6,292 bases of DNA from an uncultured Lentisphaeraceae bacterium. GTDB taxonomy: Bacteria; Verrucomicrobiota; Kiritimatiellia; RFP12; DVOR01. Location of the stretch: assembly GCA_946056345.1 (NCBI GenBank), contig CAMGJH010000068.1, positions 1-6,292 on the forward strand, given 5' to 3'. Positions 1 through 5,872 of this stretch are shown here, piece by piece (position 1 is the stretch's first letter; every line of letters starts with the position of its first letter). Made by a program: the position numbers and the translations under genes. The notes under the pieces are model-generated. The model saw nothing but the letters and a program-made list of their open reading frames with translations. It made no database searches and was not told the DNA's origin.

Positions 1-31
1 GCGTAAACGCGGCGAGCTGTTGCTTACCACT

Positions 32-75
32 GCGCAGGGGCCCTTCTCGGTCCCTGCGCGTTGTTTTCTTCTGTT
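32..75 (+). terminator. Intrinsic terminator of an upstream gene
   Basis: GCGCAGGG (32-39) pairs perfectly with CCCTGCGC (52-59). The stem extends inward by a G-T and two C-G pairs, leaving a 6-nt loop. One base later comes a T-rich tract (61-75, TTGTTTTCTTCTGTT). This is the classical rho-independent layout on the plus strand. A TAA at 4-6 could be the stop of the gene it serves, but only three bases lie before it, so that gene cannot be identified. The terminator separates the left-hand gene from the rodA unit. Confidence 0.75.
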
Positions 76-101
76 CCCGTCTCGGGCTCAGGGACAGGCA
101 C

Positions 102-151
102 GCCGCAGGCGGGTGGCGTGGGGCGCGTGTGCCGCAGGCGGGTCGGCGTGG
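102..151. repeat. Short GC-rich direct repeat, two copies
   Basis: GCCGCAGGCGGGT occurs at 102-114 and 131-143, and each copy is followed by GGCGTGG (the second after one extra C). The 29-nt period and imperfect ends suggest a small tandem duplication in non-coding DNA. The stretch 1-389 as a whole holds this repeat, small GC hairpins (for example GCGCGC 181-186 with 192-197) and the dispersed elements listed separately. No convincing protein gene was seen in it. Confidence 0.55.
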
Positions 152-157
152 TGCCAC

Positions 158-175
158 GGCCTGCTCCGTCAGGCC
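158..175. repeat. Dispersed hairpin repeat, copy 1
   Basis: GGCCTGCTCCGTCAGGCC is identical to positions 345-362. It folds as a 6-bp GC stem (GGCCTG/CAGGCC) around the loop CTCCGT. It is the core of the repeat family whose longest copies lie at 332-362 and, inverted, at 5909-5936. Confidence 0.6.
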
Positions 176-201
176 GCCCCGCGCGCGCCCTGCGCGCTTG
201 T

Positions 202-209
202 GGTATACT
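202..209 (+). promoter_or_regulatory. Possible extended -10 promoter for the rodA unit
   Basis: TGGTATACT (201-209) fits the extended -10 pattern TGnTATAAT with one mismatch. No good -35 box lies 16-18 nt upstream; that stretch is GCGCGC-rich. It sits downstream of the terminator at 32-75 and about 180 nt before rodA, so it is the best visible candidate promoter for the operon. This is sequence pattern only, with no other support. Confidence 0.3.
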
Positions 210-229
210 GCGCACCAACGGAGGACCTT

Positions 230-313
230 ATGGCACCGCTAGGCACGCAGGTTAGCAACCACAAAGAACAAAAAGAGCACAAAGGGAATGGCACGCTAGG
301 TGCGCGGGATTGA
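230..313 (+). CDS. Possible 27-aa leader peptide ORF (doubtful)
   Basis: ATG at 230 is preceded by GGAGGA (220-225) at 4 nt, one of the best Shine-Dalgarno matches in the window, and by a possible extended -10 at 202-209. The ORF ends with TGA at 311-313, 76 nt before rodA. The product begins MAPLGTQVSNHK and its middle is rich in Lys, Glu and His because it reads through the A-rich dispersed repeat. I do not recognise it. It may be an upstream leader peptide, the relic of an older start displaced by repeats, or chance. The same frame is open from the window's left edge with no stop, which is common in GC-rich DNA. Confidence 0.18.
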   Translation: MAPLGTQVSNHKEQKEHKGNGTLGARD

Positions 314-325
314 GCACAAAGGGAA
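257..325. repeat. A-rich dispersed repeat, left copies
   Basis: A purine-rich stretch reading ACCACAAAGAACAAAAAG continues into GAGCACAAAGGGAA (275-288). That 14-mer recurs exactly at 312-325. The reverse complement of this unit resembles the TTTGTGTTCTTTGTG-type stretches at 5983-6007 and 6066-6086 right of the tRNA, so the same family flanks the operon in inverted orientation. It is non-coding in character and differs in composition from the GC-rich genes. Confidence 0.6.
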
Positions 326-331
326 GCGTAG

Positions 332-362
332 AAGGTTTTGCAGTGGCCTGCTCCGTCAGGCC
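332..362. repeat. Dispersed repeat with hairpin, left of rodA
   Basis: Positions 332-355, starting AAGGTTTTGCAGTGG, match 5913-5936 exactly in inverted orientation (24 nt). The 3' part (345-362) is the GGCCTG-CTCCGT-CAGGCC hairpin also found at 158-175. The hairpin ends 27 nt before the rodA ATG, so in a transcript starting near 215 it would sit in the rodA 5' leader. There is no T-run after it, so it is not an intrinsic terminator. Confidence 0.7.
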
Positions 363-389
363 ACACAGGAAGGTTGAGCGAAGCGAGCG

Positions 390-1589
390 ATGAAGGAAGC
401 GTTTGAGGCGTTTTGGCAGAAGACGTGCCGGCTGAATTGGGCGGTGCTGGGGGCATCGCTGGTGTTGGCGGGGGCGGGGGTGATGTTCGTGCGCTCGGCG
501 TGTTCGTCTCGGGCGACGGAGGCGTTGCGGCAGTTGTGGGTGGGGCAGTTGGAGTTTGTGGGGTGGGGGGCGCTGCTGATGGTGGTGTTGGCGTATTGGG
601 ACTATCGGCGGTGGGCGCGGGTGTCGGGGTGGGTCTATATGGGGGTGTTGGCGGCGTTGGTGTTGGTGTTGGTGCCGGGGATTGGGGTGGCGCGGATGGG
701 GGCGCGGCGGTGGCTCTTTGGGTTGCAGCCGAGCGAGCCGGCGAAGTTGGCGGTGATTCTGATGCTTTCGTGGGTGTTGAGCCGGTGGGGGGTGGGGATG
801 CGCGGGGCGCGGGGGCTCTTGGTGTGCGGGGTGCTCGCCGGGGTGCCGGCGGTGTTGATCCTGGCCGAGCCGGACTTGGGGACGGCGTTGGTGTTGGGGC
901 CGACGGTGCTGGCGATGCTGTTTGCCGCGCGGGTGTGCCCGAAGGTGTTGGGGCTGGGGGTGCTGTTGGTGGCGCTGGCGGTGGGGTATGAACTGACCTT
1001 GGTGAAGGTGGCGAAGGCGGAGGGGATCGACCCGGCGCGCGCCGAGCGGTTGGTTCGCTGGACGGGGTTGCGCGAGCATCAAGTGCGCCGGGTGGAGACC
1101 TTCCTCTATCCGATGCGCGATCTGCACGCCAATGGCTACAACGCCTACCAGAGCGAGATTGCCGTGGGGAGCGGGGGAATGACGGGGAAGGGCTATGGGC
1201 GCGGGGTGCAGCATCGGCTGGGATATTTGCCGCCGGTGGTGAGTATGAATGACTTCATCTTCCCGGTGGTGGCCGAGGAGACCGGTTTTGCGGGGTCGGC
1301 GGCGCTCCTGGGGCTCTACCTCTTCGGGATTTTGGTGCCGGGGAGCATCATCGCGTTGCGGTGCCGGGACGATCTGGGGCGGCTGCTGTGCGTGGGGGTC
1401 TTAACCTTGCTTTTCTGCCACGTTTTTATTAATATAGGAATGACAGTGCGAATAGTGCCTATAACAGGGCTCCCGCTGCCGTTCATCAGCCAGGGCGGAA
1501 CGTTTATGCTCGTGATGATGGCGTCAATGGGAGTTTTGCAGAGCGTGGCGATCCACGGGAGGATCTCCGAGGCGGTGTTTCGGCACTGA
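390..1589 (+). CDS. rodA: RodA, SEDS peptidoglycan glycosyltransferase
   Basis: This is an integral membrane SEDS-family glycosyltransferase that polymerises lipid II into lateral-wall glycan, normally with a class B PBP and MreCD. At 399 aa it is slightly longer than E. coli RodA (370). About ten membrane segments are visible, beginning near residues 17-37. Family motifs occur in order: GARRWLFGLQPSEPAKLAV (~105-122), AEPDLGTAL (159-167), the glycine-rich QSEIAVGSGGMTGKG (254-268), NDFIFPVVAEETGFAG (287-302) and NIGMTVRIVPITGLPLPFIS (348-367). Asp288 aligns with the catalytic Asp262 of E. coli RodA. RodA rather than FtsW is favoured by NDFIF.VVAEE and by the neighbours. The ATG at 390 lies right before the first membrane segment. 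Its Shine-Dalgarno is poor: AGGAAGG ends 16 nt upstream and repeat DNA intervenes. The 5' half is strikingly G-rich, using GTG, TTG and GGG codons, and 1401-1470 is unusually AT-rich. It heads the rodA-rng-lptD unit. Confidence 0.95.
   Translation: MKEAFEAFWQKTCRLNWAVLGASLVLAGAGVMFVRSACSSRATEALRQLWVGQLEFVGWGALLMVVLAYWDYRRWARVSGWVYMGVLAALVLVLVPGIGVARMGARRWLFGLQPSEPAKLAVILMLSWVLSRWGVGMRGARGLLVCGVLAGVPAVLILAEPDLGTALVLGPTVLAMLFAARVCPKVLGLGVLLVALAVGYELTLVKVAKAEGIDPARAERLVRWTGLREHQVRRVETFLYPMRDLHANGYNAYQSEIAVGSGGMTGKGYGRGVQHRLGYLPPVVSMNDFIFPVVAEETGFAGSAALLGLYLFGILVPGSIIALRCRDDLGRLLCVGVLTLLFCHVFINIGMTVRIVPITGLPLPFISQGGTFMLVMMASMGVLQSVAIHGRISEAVFRH
787..815 (+). other. Potential G-quadruplex motif in rodA
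   Basis: Four G-runs of 6, 4, 4 and 5 bases are separated by T, ATGCGC and CGC, which satisfies the usual G3+N1-7 pattern on the coding strand. It arises from GGG, GTG and GCG codon use between conserved RodA motifs. Folding is not shown by sequence alone. Confidence 0.5.
1166..1206 (+). other. Six-run G-quadruplex motif over the RodA glycine motif
   Basis: Six consecutive G-runs (1166-1169, 1173-1177, 1184-1187, 1190-1192, 1197-1199, 1203-1206) have loops of 2-6 nt, so many alternative quadruplexes are possible on the coding strand and mRNA. The stretch encodes the glycine-rich VGSGGMTGKGYGRG segment (259-272), part of which is conserved in the family. The motif reflects protein constraint plus preference for GGG codons. 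Folding in vivo is inference. Confidence 0.55.
1407..1435 (+). promoter_or_regulatory. Weak candidate internal promoter within rodA
   Basis: TTGCTT (1407-1412) and TAATAT (1430-1435) are separated by 17 nt within a 70-nt pocket that is 39% GC, inside a gene otherwise far richer in GC. Matches to the sigma-70 consensus are 3/6 and 4/6. It would fire towards rng, about 180 nt downstream. The same bases encode conserved RodA sequence, so the AT pocket may have another cause. Confidence 0.15.
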
Positions 1590-1621
1590 CGAACGAAACC
1601 CTTTTGCGATAGGACTAAGGT

Positions 1622-3211
1622 ATGTTTGGCTGGCTTTTCAAGCGCAAGAGCAAGAAGCGCGAGATTGTCGTTAATGTAGAGAAGCTTGAGACGCGCGTGG
1701 CGGTGGTGGAGAACGGGCGCGTCGAGGAGTTCCAGGTGGAGCACCCGATGGAGGAGCGGTTGGTGGGGTGTATCTTCAAGGGCCGCATTCAGAACCTCGA
1801 GCACGACCTGCAGGCCGCCTTCGTGGATATCGGCCTGAAGAAGAACGCCTTCCTCCACTATTGGGATATGATCCCCGACGAAGAGGCCGGCCTGGCCGAC
1901 GAGGAGGACGAGGGGCGCCAGACCTCGCGCCGCCGCCGCATCTCCAACGAGGAGATCGCCAAGCGCTTCCCTCCGGGTAGCGAGATCGTGGTGCAGGTGA
2001 CGAAGGGGCCGATTGGCACCAAGGGGCCGCGCGTGACGGCGAACCTCTCGCTGCCGGGGCGCTACCTGGTGATGATGCCCTCGGCCAAGTCCACCCGCGG
2101 CGTCTCGCGCAAGATTGCCGACGCCAAGGAGCGGTTGCGCTTGAAGAAGATTCTGGACCGTCTGCCGTTGCCGCCCGGGGTGGGGATTATCGTGCGGACG
2201 GTCGGCGCCGGCGCGAACCAGCGCGCCTTCTGCCGCGACCTGCGCAACATTCTGGACGTGTGGGGCCAGTTGCAGAACAACATCAAGACCCTGCGCGCCC
2301 CGGCGTGCGTCTACTCCGAGCCCGACCTGGTCGAGCGCGTGGTGCGCGATTGGCTGACTGAGGACATCGACCGGGTGACGATTGACGACGAGGAGGCCTA
2401 CAACCGCATTCGCGAGGTGGCCGGGCGCATTTCGCGCCGCGCCCGCCGCGTCATCGAGCTCTACAAGGGCCACCTGCCGATCTTCGACCACTATGGCGTG
2501 GAGACGCAGATGGAGGAGGCCTTCCGGCGCAAGGTGAACCTCAAGAGCGGCGGCTATCTGGTTATCGACGAGACCGAGGCGCTCATCGCCGTGGACGTGA
2601 ACACCGGGCGCCACCGCGGCAAGGGCTCGCAGGAGGAGGCCATCTTGGAGGTGAACCTGGAGGCCGTGGAGGAGGTGGCCCGGCAGATGCGCTTGCGCAA
2701 CATCGGCGGGCTTGTGGTCATCGACCTCATCGATATGAAGAGCCGCAAGCATCAGAACCAGATCTACAAGGCGATGAAGGCGGCGGTCCGGCGCGACCGT
2801 GCGCGCACCAACGTGCTGCCCATCTCCGAGCTCGGGCTGATGGAGATGACGCGCCAGCGCCAGGAGGAGAGCCTCCTCTCGCAGATGTATATCGATTGCC
2901 CCTACTGCAAGGGCCACGGCGTCATCAAGAGCCCGTTGGCGCTCTCAGTGGATATCCAGCGGCAGATCGCCGCGGTGATGCGCACGCAGCAGGGGATGGG
3001 CCACGGTGAAACGGACTTGCAGATCCTCGTGGCCCCGGCCGTGATGGAGCGCCTGCGCAACGAGGACGAGCAGATGCTCGTGGAGATGCAGAAGCGCTAC
3101 GCCGGGCGCTTGACCTTCAAGAGCGAAGTGGCGCGCCACCCGGAATCCTTCGCCATCCTCGACAAGAGCGGCAAGGTCCTCTACGCCGTCTCCGAAAGCC
3201 ACGCTGTCTAA
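1622..3211 (+). CDS. rng: Ribonuclease E/G family endoribonuclease
   Basis: This is a cytoplasmic endoribonuclease for single-stranded AU-rich RNA, acting in rRNA and tRNA processing and mRNA decay. At 529 aa it is near RNase G size (E. coli 489) and has only the catalytic half, without the long C-terminal scaffold of E. coli RNase E. An S1 domain spans ~40-130 (GCIFKGRIQNLEHDLQAAFV, 49-68) and carries a charged insert at ~86-106. Arg192-Thr193 in VRTVG match the 5'-monophosphate sensor. The catalytic aspartates are Asp325 (LIAVDVN) and Asp368 (VVIDLIDM); their 43-residue spacing equals that of Asp303/Asp346 in E. coli RNase E. The zinc-link CPYC (Cys426, Cys429) is at the expected distance. 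All key residues are present. The ATG at 1622 follows AGGA (1611-1614) by 7 nt and starts 32 nt after the rodA stop. The rng symbol rests on length and lack of a scaffold; rne is the alternative. Confidence 0.95.
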   Translation: MFGWLFKRKSKKREIVVNVEKLETRVAVVENGRVEEFQVEHPMEERLVGCIFKGRIQNLEHDLQAAFVDIGLKKNAFLHYWDMIPDEEAGLADEEDEGRQTSRRRRISNEEIAKRFPPGSEIVVQVTKGPIGTKGPRVTANLSLPGRYLVMMPSAKSTRGVSRKIADAKERLRLKKILDRLPLPPGVGIIVRTVGAGANQRAFCRDLRNILDVWGQLQNNIKTLRAPACVYSEPDLVERVVRDWLTEDIDRVTIDDEEAYNRIREVAGRISRRARRVIELYKGHLPIFDHYGVETQMEEAFRRKVNLKSGGYLVIDETEALIAVDVNTGRHRGKGSQEEAILEVNLEAVEEVARQMRLRNIGGLVVIDLIDMKSRKHQNQIYKAMKAAVRRDRARTNVLPISELGLMEMTRQRQEESLLSQMYIDCPYCKGHGVIKSPLALSVDIQRQIAAVMRTQQGMGHGETDLQILVAPAVMERLRNEDEQMLVEMQKRYAGRLTFKSEVARHPESFAILDKSGKVLYAVSESHAV

Positions 3212-3235
3212 GCGCGCCTTGGGAAAGTTCCCTCT

Positions 3236-5677
3236 ATGACACACCCTCATCTTCACCCGCTCCGCCGGCTGCTTGGCAGTCTGGCGGTTCTCTGCGCGGC
3301 CGTTGCGCTTTGCCCGGCGCGCCTGCCTGCGGCGGGAACGGGAGACTTCAGCTCGATGATGCCCAAGGCCGACGGCTCGACCGCTCTCTTTGGCTCGATG
3401 ATGCCGACGCTCGACCGCAACTCCGACATCCAGGTGCGCGCCAACCACATGGGTGCCGACCGCGAGAACAACCGCGTCACGCTTGACGAGGAGGTGGTCA
3501 TCCGCTTCTCCGACATCACCGTCCGCTGCGACCGGGCCACCTACGACGCCACCACCGGCGACATCCACGCCGAGGGCAACGTCTCCATCCGCTCCACCTC
3601 CGGCGGCAGTTGGTCCGGCGAACGGCTAGACTTCAACCACCGCACGGGCGAGGGCCTCATCGGGGCCGGCGTCATCCGCCAAGGCACCTTCGCCGTCAAG
3701 GCCGGGGAGGACGTGGTGCGCGACGAAGAGGGCATCTTCTATGCCCACGATGCCACCGTCACCACCTGCTCGAACGACGTCGACCACTGGCACTGGTCCG
3801 CCACCGGCGATGCGCGCTACAAAGACCGCGAGTTCATCGAGATGCGCAACGCCATTATCCGCCTCTACGGCTTCCCCTTCCTCTGGGCCCCCTACTACTA
3901 CCGCGACCTTAACACCAACTACGGCTGGCGCTTTATGCCCGGCTACACCGACAAGTGGGGTGCCTACCTCCGCGCCGGCTACGTCTATCCCATCGCCGGC
4001 AGCACCGAAACCGAACGCTTCCTCTACGGCAAGACGATGGTCGATCTCCGCAGCCGCTACGGCGCCGGCGTCGGCCAAGAGTTCACCTGGAAGACCTCCG
4101 GCGTCTTCGGCGAAGAGACCCGTCAGGCCGGTCGCATCTCCTTCTACTACGCCAACTTCCACGGCGAAGACGAGCTCGACACCGAAGACTGGAAAGACCC
4201 CAACGGCTGGGACCGCGACCGCTGGTCCATCGGCCTCGAGGAGCGCCTCGACTTCTCCCCGCGCGACTTCCTCTCCATCGTCGGCGAAAAGGTCAGCGAC
4301 TCCGAGTTCCGCTCCGACTACAAGGAGACCGCCCTCTACTCCGCCTCTCAGCCCATCGGCATTGCCAACTACGAGCACCGCGAGAGCGACTGGACCACCT
4401 CCATCGCCGTTATGGGCCCGCTCGACACCTTCTATGCCGGCGTCCGCCGTCTCCCCGAGTGGCGCATCGACTACCTCCCGCGCAATCCCTTCGGCATCCA
4501 AGGCCTCTACTACGAATCGCAAACCTCCATCGGCTACTTCGACCGCCAGCCCGAAAAGCACGACGGCTCCTGGGGCAACAGCTACTCCTGGAAGCCCGGC
4601 AACTGGGCCTACCTCGATGCCTGGCGCGCCGACACCCGCCACATCCTCCGCCGCCCCATCTCCCTCCTTGACGGCGTCACCCTCACCCCCCGCCTCGGCT
4701 GGCGCGGCACCTACTACTCCGACTCGATGGACGGTGACCCCCTCTTCCGCTCCCTCTTCGAGCTGGGCATGACCCTCCAAGCCCGCACCTGGCGCGACTT
4801 CGAGACCATTCGCCACACCTTCATCCCCTACCTCGACTTCACCTGCGTCCCCGGCTCCCAGGCCGACGCCGACGAAGTCCCCTACGTCTTCGACCGCCTC
4901 GACCAAGAAACCGAGTGGCGCGACCGCTTCGCCTCCGACGGCCTCACCCCCTCCCACCGCTACACCGGCCTGCGCCTCGGCCTGCGCAACCTCCTCCAAA
5001 AGCGCACCACCAAAGGCCTCAGCGACTTCTTCGCCGCTGACCTCTACGGCGTCTACGTCTTCCAAACCCAAGACCACTGGGTCCGCTGGCGCGGCCGCCG
5101 CCAGCCCGGCCGCAACAACTACAAAGCCAAAGCCGTCCGCGTCCCCGAAGAAACCGGCTGGCGCCTCCTCGGCCTCGACGCCTCCGCCGCCCCCGTCAAA
5201 AACATGCTCATCTCCTCGGACATTCAATACGACCCTGAGGACACCCGCCTCGCCTTCTGGGACATCAACGGCAAATATCGCATCTCCTCCGTCACCCTCT
5301 ACGTCGGCTACCTCCTGCGCAACCACGACATCTACGACTACTACTGGGGCGATGTCATCCGCGACCGCGTCGTCTACGGCGGCTTCATCCACCACCTCTG
5401 CGAAACCATCGATTGGTCCGCCTACGCCCGCTACAACCCCGAATACAACGACCTCGAAGAAATCGGCGGCTACCTCCAATACAACCTCGACTGCATCAGC
5501 CTGCGCATCTCCACCGAGTACGACCCCGTCTACACCTCCCTCAACGGCCGCAAACACAGCCCCGACTTCCGCATCTCCTTCGACGTCTGGCTCCGCGCCT
5601 TCCCCAACAAAACCGAGCCCGACTGGATGTCCTGGGGCAACCTCTCCAACCACAATATGCTCCAATCCTACGACTAA
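3236..5677 (+). CDS. lptD: LptD, LPS-assembly outer-membrane translocon
   Basis: LptD forms the outer-membrane beta-barrel, with LptE as plug, that receives LPS from the LptA bridge and places it in the outer leaflet. At 813 aa it is close to E. coli LptD (784). A Sec signal peptide is evident: basic start MTHPHLHPLRR, hydrophobic core LLGSLAVLCAAVALC, probable cleavage near LPA-AG (31-34), with no lipobox. An OstA/LptA-like beta-jellyroll covers ~62-200 (VTLDEEVVIRF, GDIHAEGNVSI). The LptD signature TTCSNDVDHWHWSA (176-189) leads into NAIIRLYGFPFLWAPYYYRD. The barrel follows from ~240, with ETIRHTFIPYLDFTCVP (523-539) matching the conserved C-terminal R..P...Y..VP segment. The last strand, FRISFDVWLRAF, ends 24 residues before the C-terminus. 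Cysteines are few and the disulfide pattern is unclear. The start is 24 nt after rng, with a modest GGGAAAG (3221-3227) 8 nt upstream. Codons are overwhelmingly C-ending, opposite to rodA. Confidence 0.94.
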   Translation: MTHPHLHPLRRLLGSLAVLCAAVALCPARLPAAGTGDFSSMMPKADGSTALFGSMMPTLDRNSDIQVRANHMGADRENNRVTLDEEVVIRFSDITVRCDRATYDATTGDIHAEGNVSIRSTSGGSWSGERLDFNHRTGEGLIGAGVIRQGTFAVKAGEDVVRDEEGIFYAHDATVTTCSNDVDHWHWSATGDARYKDREFIEMRNAIIRLYGFPFLWAPYYYRDLNTNYGWRFMPGYTDKWGAYLRAGYVYPIAGSTETERFLYGKTMVDLRSRYGAGVGQEFTWKTSGVFGEETRQAGRISFYYANFHGEDELDTEDWKDPNGWDRDRWSIGLEERLDFSPRDFLSIVGEKVSDSEFRSDYKETALYSASQPIGIANYEHRESDWTTSIAVMGPLDTFYAGVRRLPEWRIDYLPRNPFGIQGLYYESQTSIGYFDRQPEKHDGSWGNSYSWKPGNWAYLDAWRADTRHILRRPISLLDGVTLTPRLGWRGTYYSDSMDGDPLFRSLFELGMTLQARTWRDFETIRHTFIPYLDFTCVPGSQADADEVPYVFDRLDQETEWRDRFASDGLTPSHRYTGLRLGLRNLLQKRTTKGLSDFFAADLYGVYVFQTQDHWVRWRGRRQPGRNNYKAKAVRVPEETGWRLLGLDASAAPVKNMLISSDIQYDPEDTRLAFWDINGKYRISSVTLYVGYLLRNHDIYDYYWGDVIRDRVVYGGFIHHLCETIDWSAYARYNPEYNDLEEIGGYLQYNLDCISLRISTEYDPVYTSLNGRKHSPDFRISFDVWLRAFPNKTEPDWMSWGNLSNHNMLQSYD
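3351..3405. repeat. In-frame 13-nt duplication in the LptD N-terminus
   Basis: GCTCGATGATGCC occurs at 3351-3363 and 3393-3405, exactly 42 nt (14 codons) apart. It gives SMMP twice (SSMMP and GSMMP) in the linker between the signal peptide and the OstA domain. It is probably a small in-frame duplication. Confidence 0.5.
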
Positions 5678-5685
5678 CCCCCTTT

Positions 5686-5762
5686 GCGCCTGTAGCTCAG
5701 TTGGACAGAGCAGCGGCCTTCTAAGCCGCGGGTCGGGGGTTCGAACCCCTCCAGGCGCGCCA
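5686..5762 (+). tRNA. tRNA-Arg (anticodon UCU), CCA encoded
   Basis: A complete cloverleaf is present. The acceptor GCGCCTG (5686-5692) pairs fully with CAGGCGC (5752-5758). The D stem is GCTC/GAGC (5695-5698, 5708-5711). The anticodon stem is GCGGC/GCCGC around the loop CTTCTAA, placing TCT at 5720-5722. The T arm is GGGGG-TTCGAAC-CCCTC with one G-T pair. The discriminator is G5759 and CCA is encoded at 5760-5762. The sequence closely resembles E. coli argU (tRNA-Arg UCU), including the G discriminator. It decodes AGA (and AGG by wobble). It starts only 8 nt after the lptD stop with no obvious promoter, so co-transcription with lptD is likely. Confidence 0.96.
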
Positions 5763-5777
5763 CTCTCCTCCCCCCCC

Positions 5778-5803
5778 GCCCCGCCCCCAGCGGGGCTTCT
5801 TTA
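5778..5803 (+). terminator. Intrinsic terminator after tRNA-Arg
   Basis: GCCCCGC (5778-5784) pairs with GCGGGGC (5790-5796) around the loop CCCCA, followed by TTCTTTAT. The stem starts 16 nt after the tRNA CCA end and probably terminates the whole rodA-rng-lptD-tRNA transcript. The C-rich stretch 5770-5788 makes the opposite strand G-rich. Confidence 0.75.
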
Positions 5804-5848
5804 TGCCCCACAACCCGCCCCACACGCGCGGGTGAAGTGGAGGGCACC

Positions 5849-5866
5849 CGGGGGCGGCCGCCCCCG
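5849..5866. repeat. Perfect 18-nt GC palindrome
   Basis: CGGGGGCGGCCGCCCCCG equals its own reverse complement and contains GCGGCCGC at its centre. It lies in non-coding DNA between the terminator and the large stem-loop at 5873-5935. With no T-run after it, it is not an intrinsic terminator. Function unknown. Confidence 0.6.
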
Positions 5867-5872
5867 CACCAC

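Noticed and set aside
20..313. 97-aa plus-strand frame over the left intergenic region
   Set aside because: It runs across the terminator at 32-75 and the direct repeats, is Arg/Gly/Ala-rich and has no motif; only its last 27 codons have a credible start signal.
345..362. Hairpin before rodA as terminator or riboswitch
   Set aside because: The stem has only six base pairs with no T-run, and the same sequence recurs elsewhere in the window as a dispersed repeat; no riboswitch consensus was recognised.
252..1214. 320-aa His/Pro/Arg-rich frame antisense to rodA
   Set aside because: A by-product of G-rich codons in rodA; low complexity and no domain.
1316..2917. 533-aa open frame antisense to rng and the rodA end
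   Set aside because: Shadow of the well-supported RNase E/G gene; its His/Leu/Val-rich composition and straddling of two real genes argue against coding.
3741..4772. Long Ser/Thr/Pro-rich frame overlapping lptD on the plus strand
   Set aside because: Composition artefact of C-rich codons read one frame off; lptD in this stretch is family-typical.
3626..5665. 679-aa open frame antisense to lptD
   Set aside because: lptD codons almost all end in C, so the antisense frame has mostly G-starting codons and few stops. The product is Val/Ala/Gly/Asp-rich low-complexity sequence with no family motifs.
5686..5762. tRNA-Arg as an integration site (attB)
   Set aside because: No integrase gene is present and no second copy of the tRNA 3' end was found downstream. 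GGGTTCG at 6132-6138 and 6154-6160 is too short and belongs to the CCCGGG tandem.
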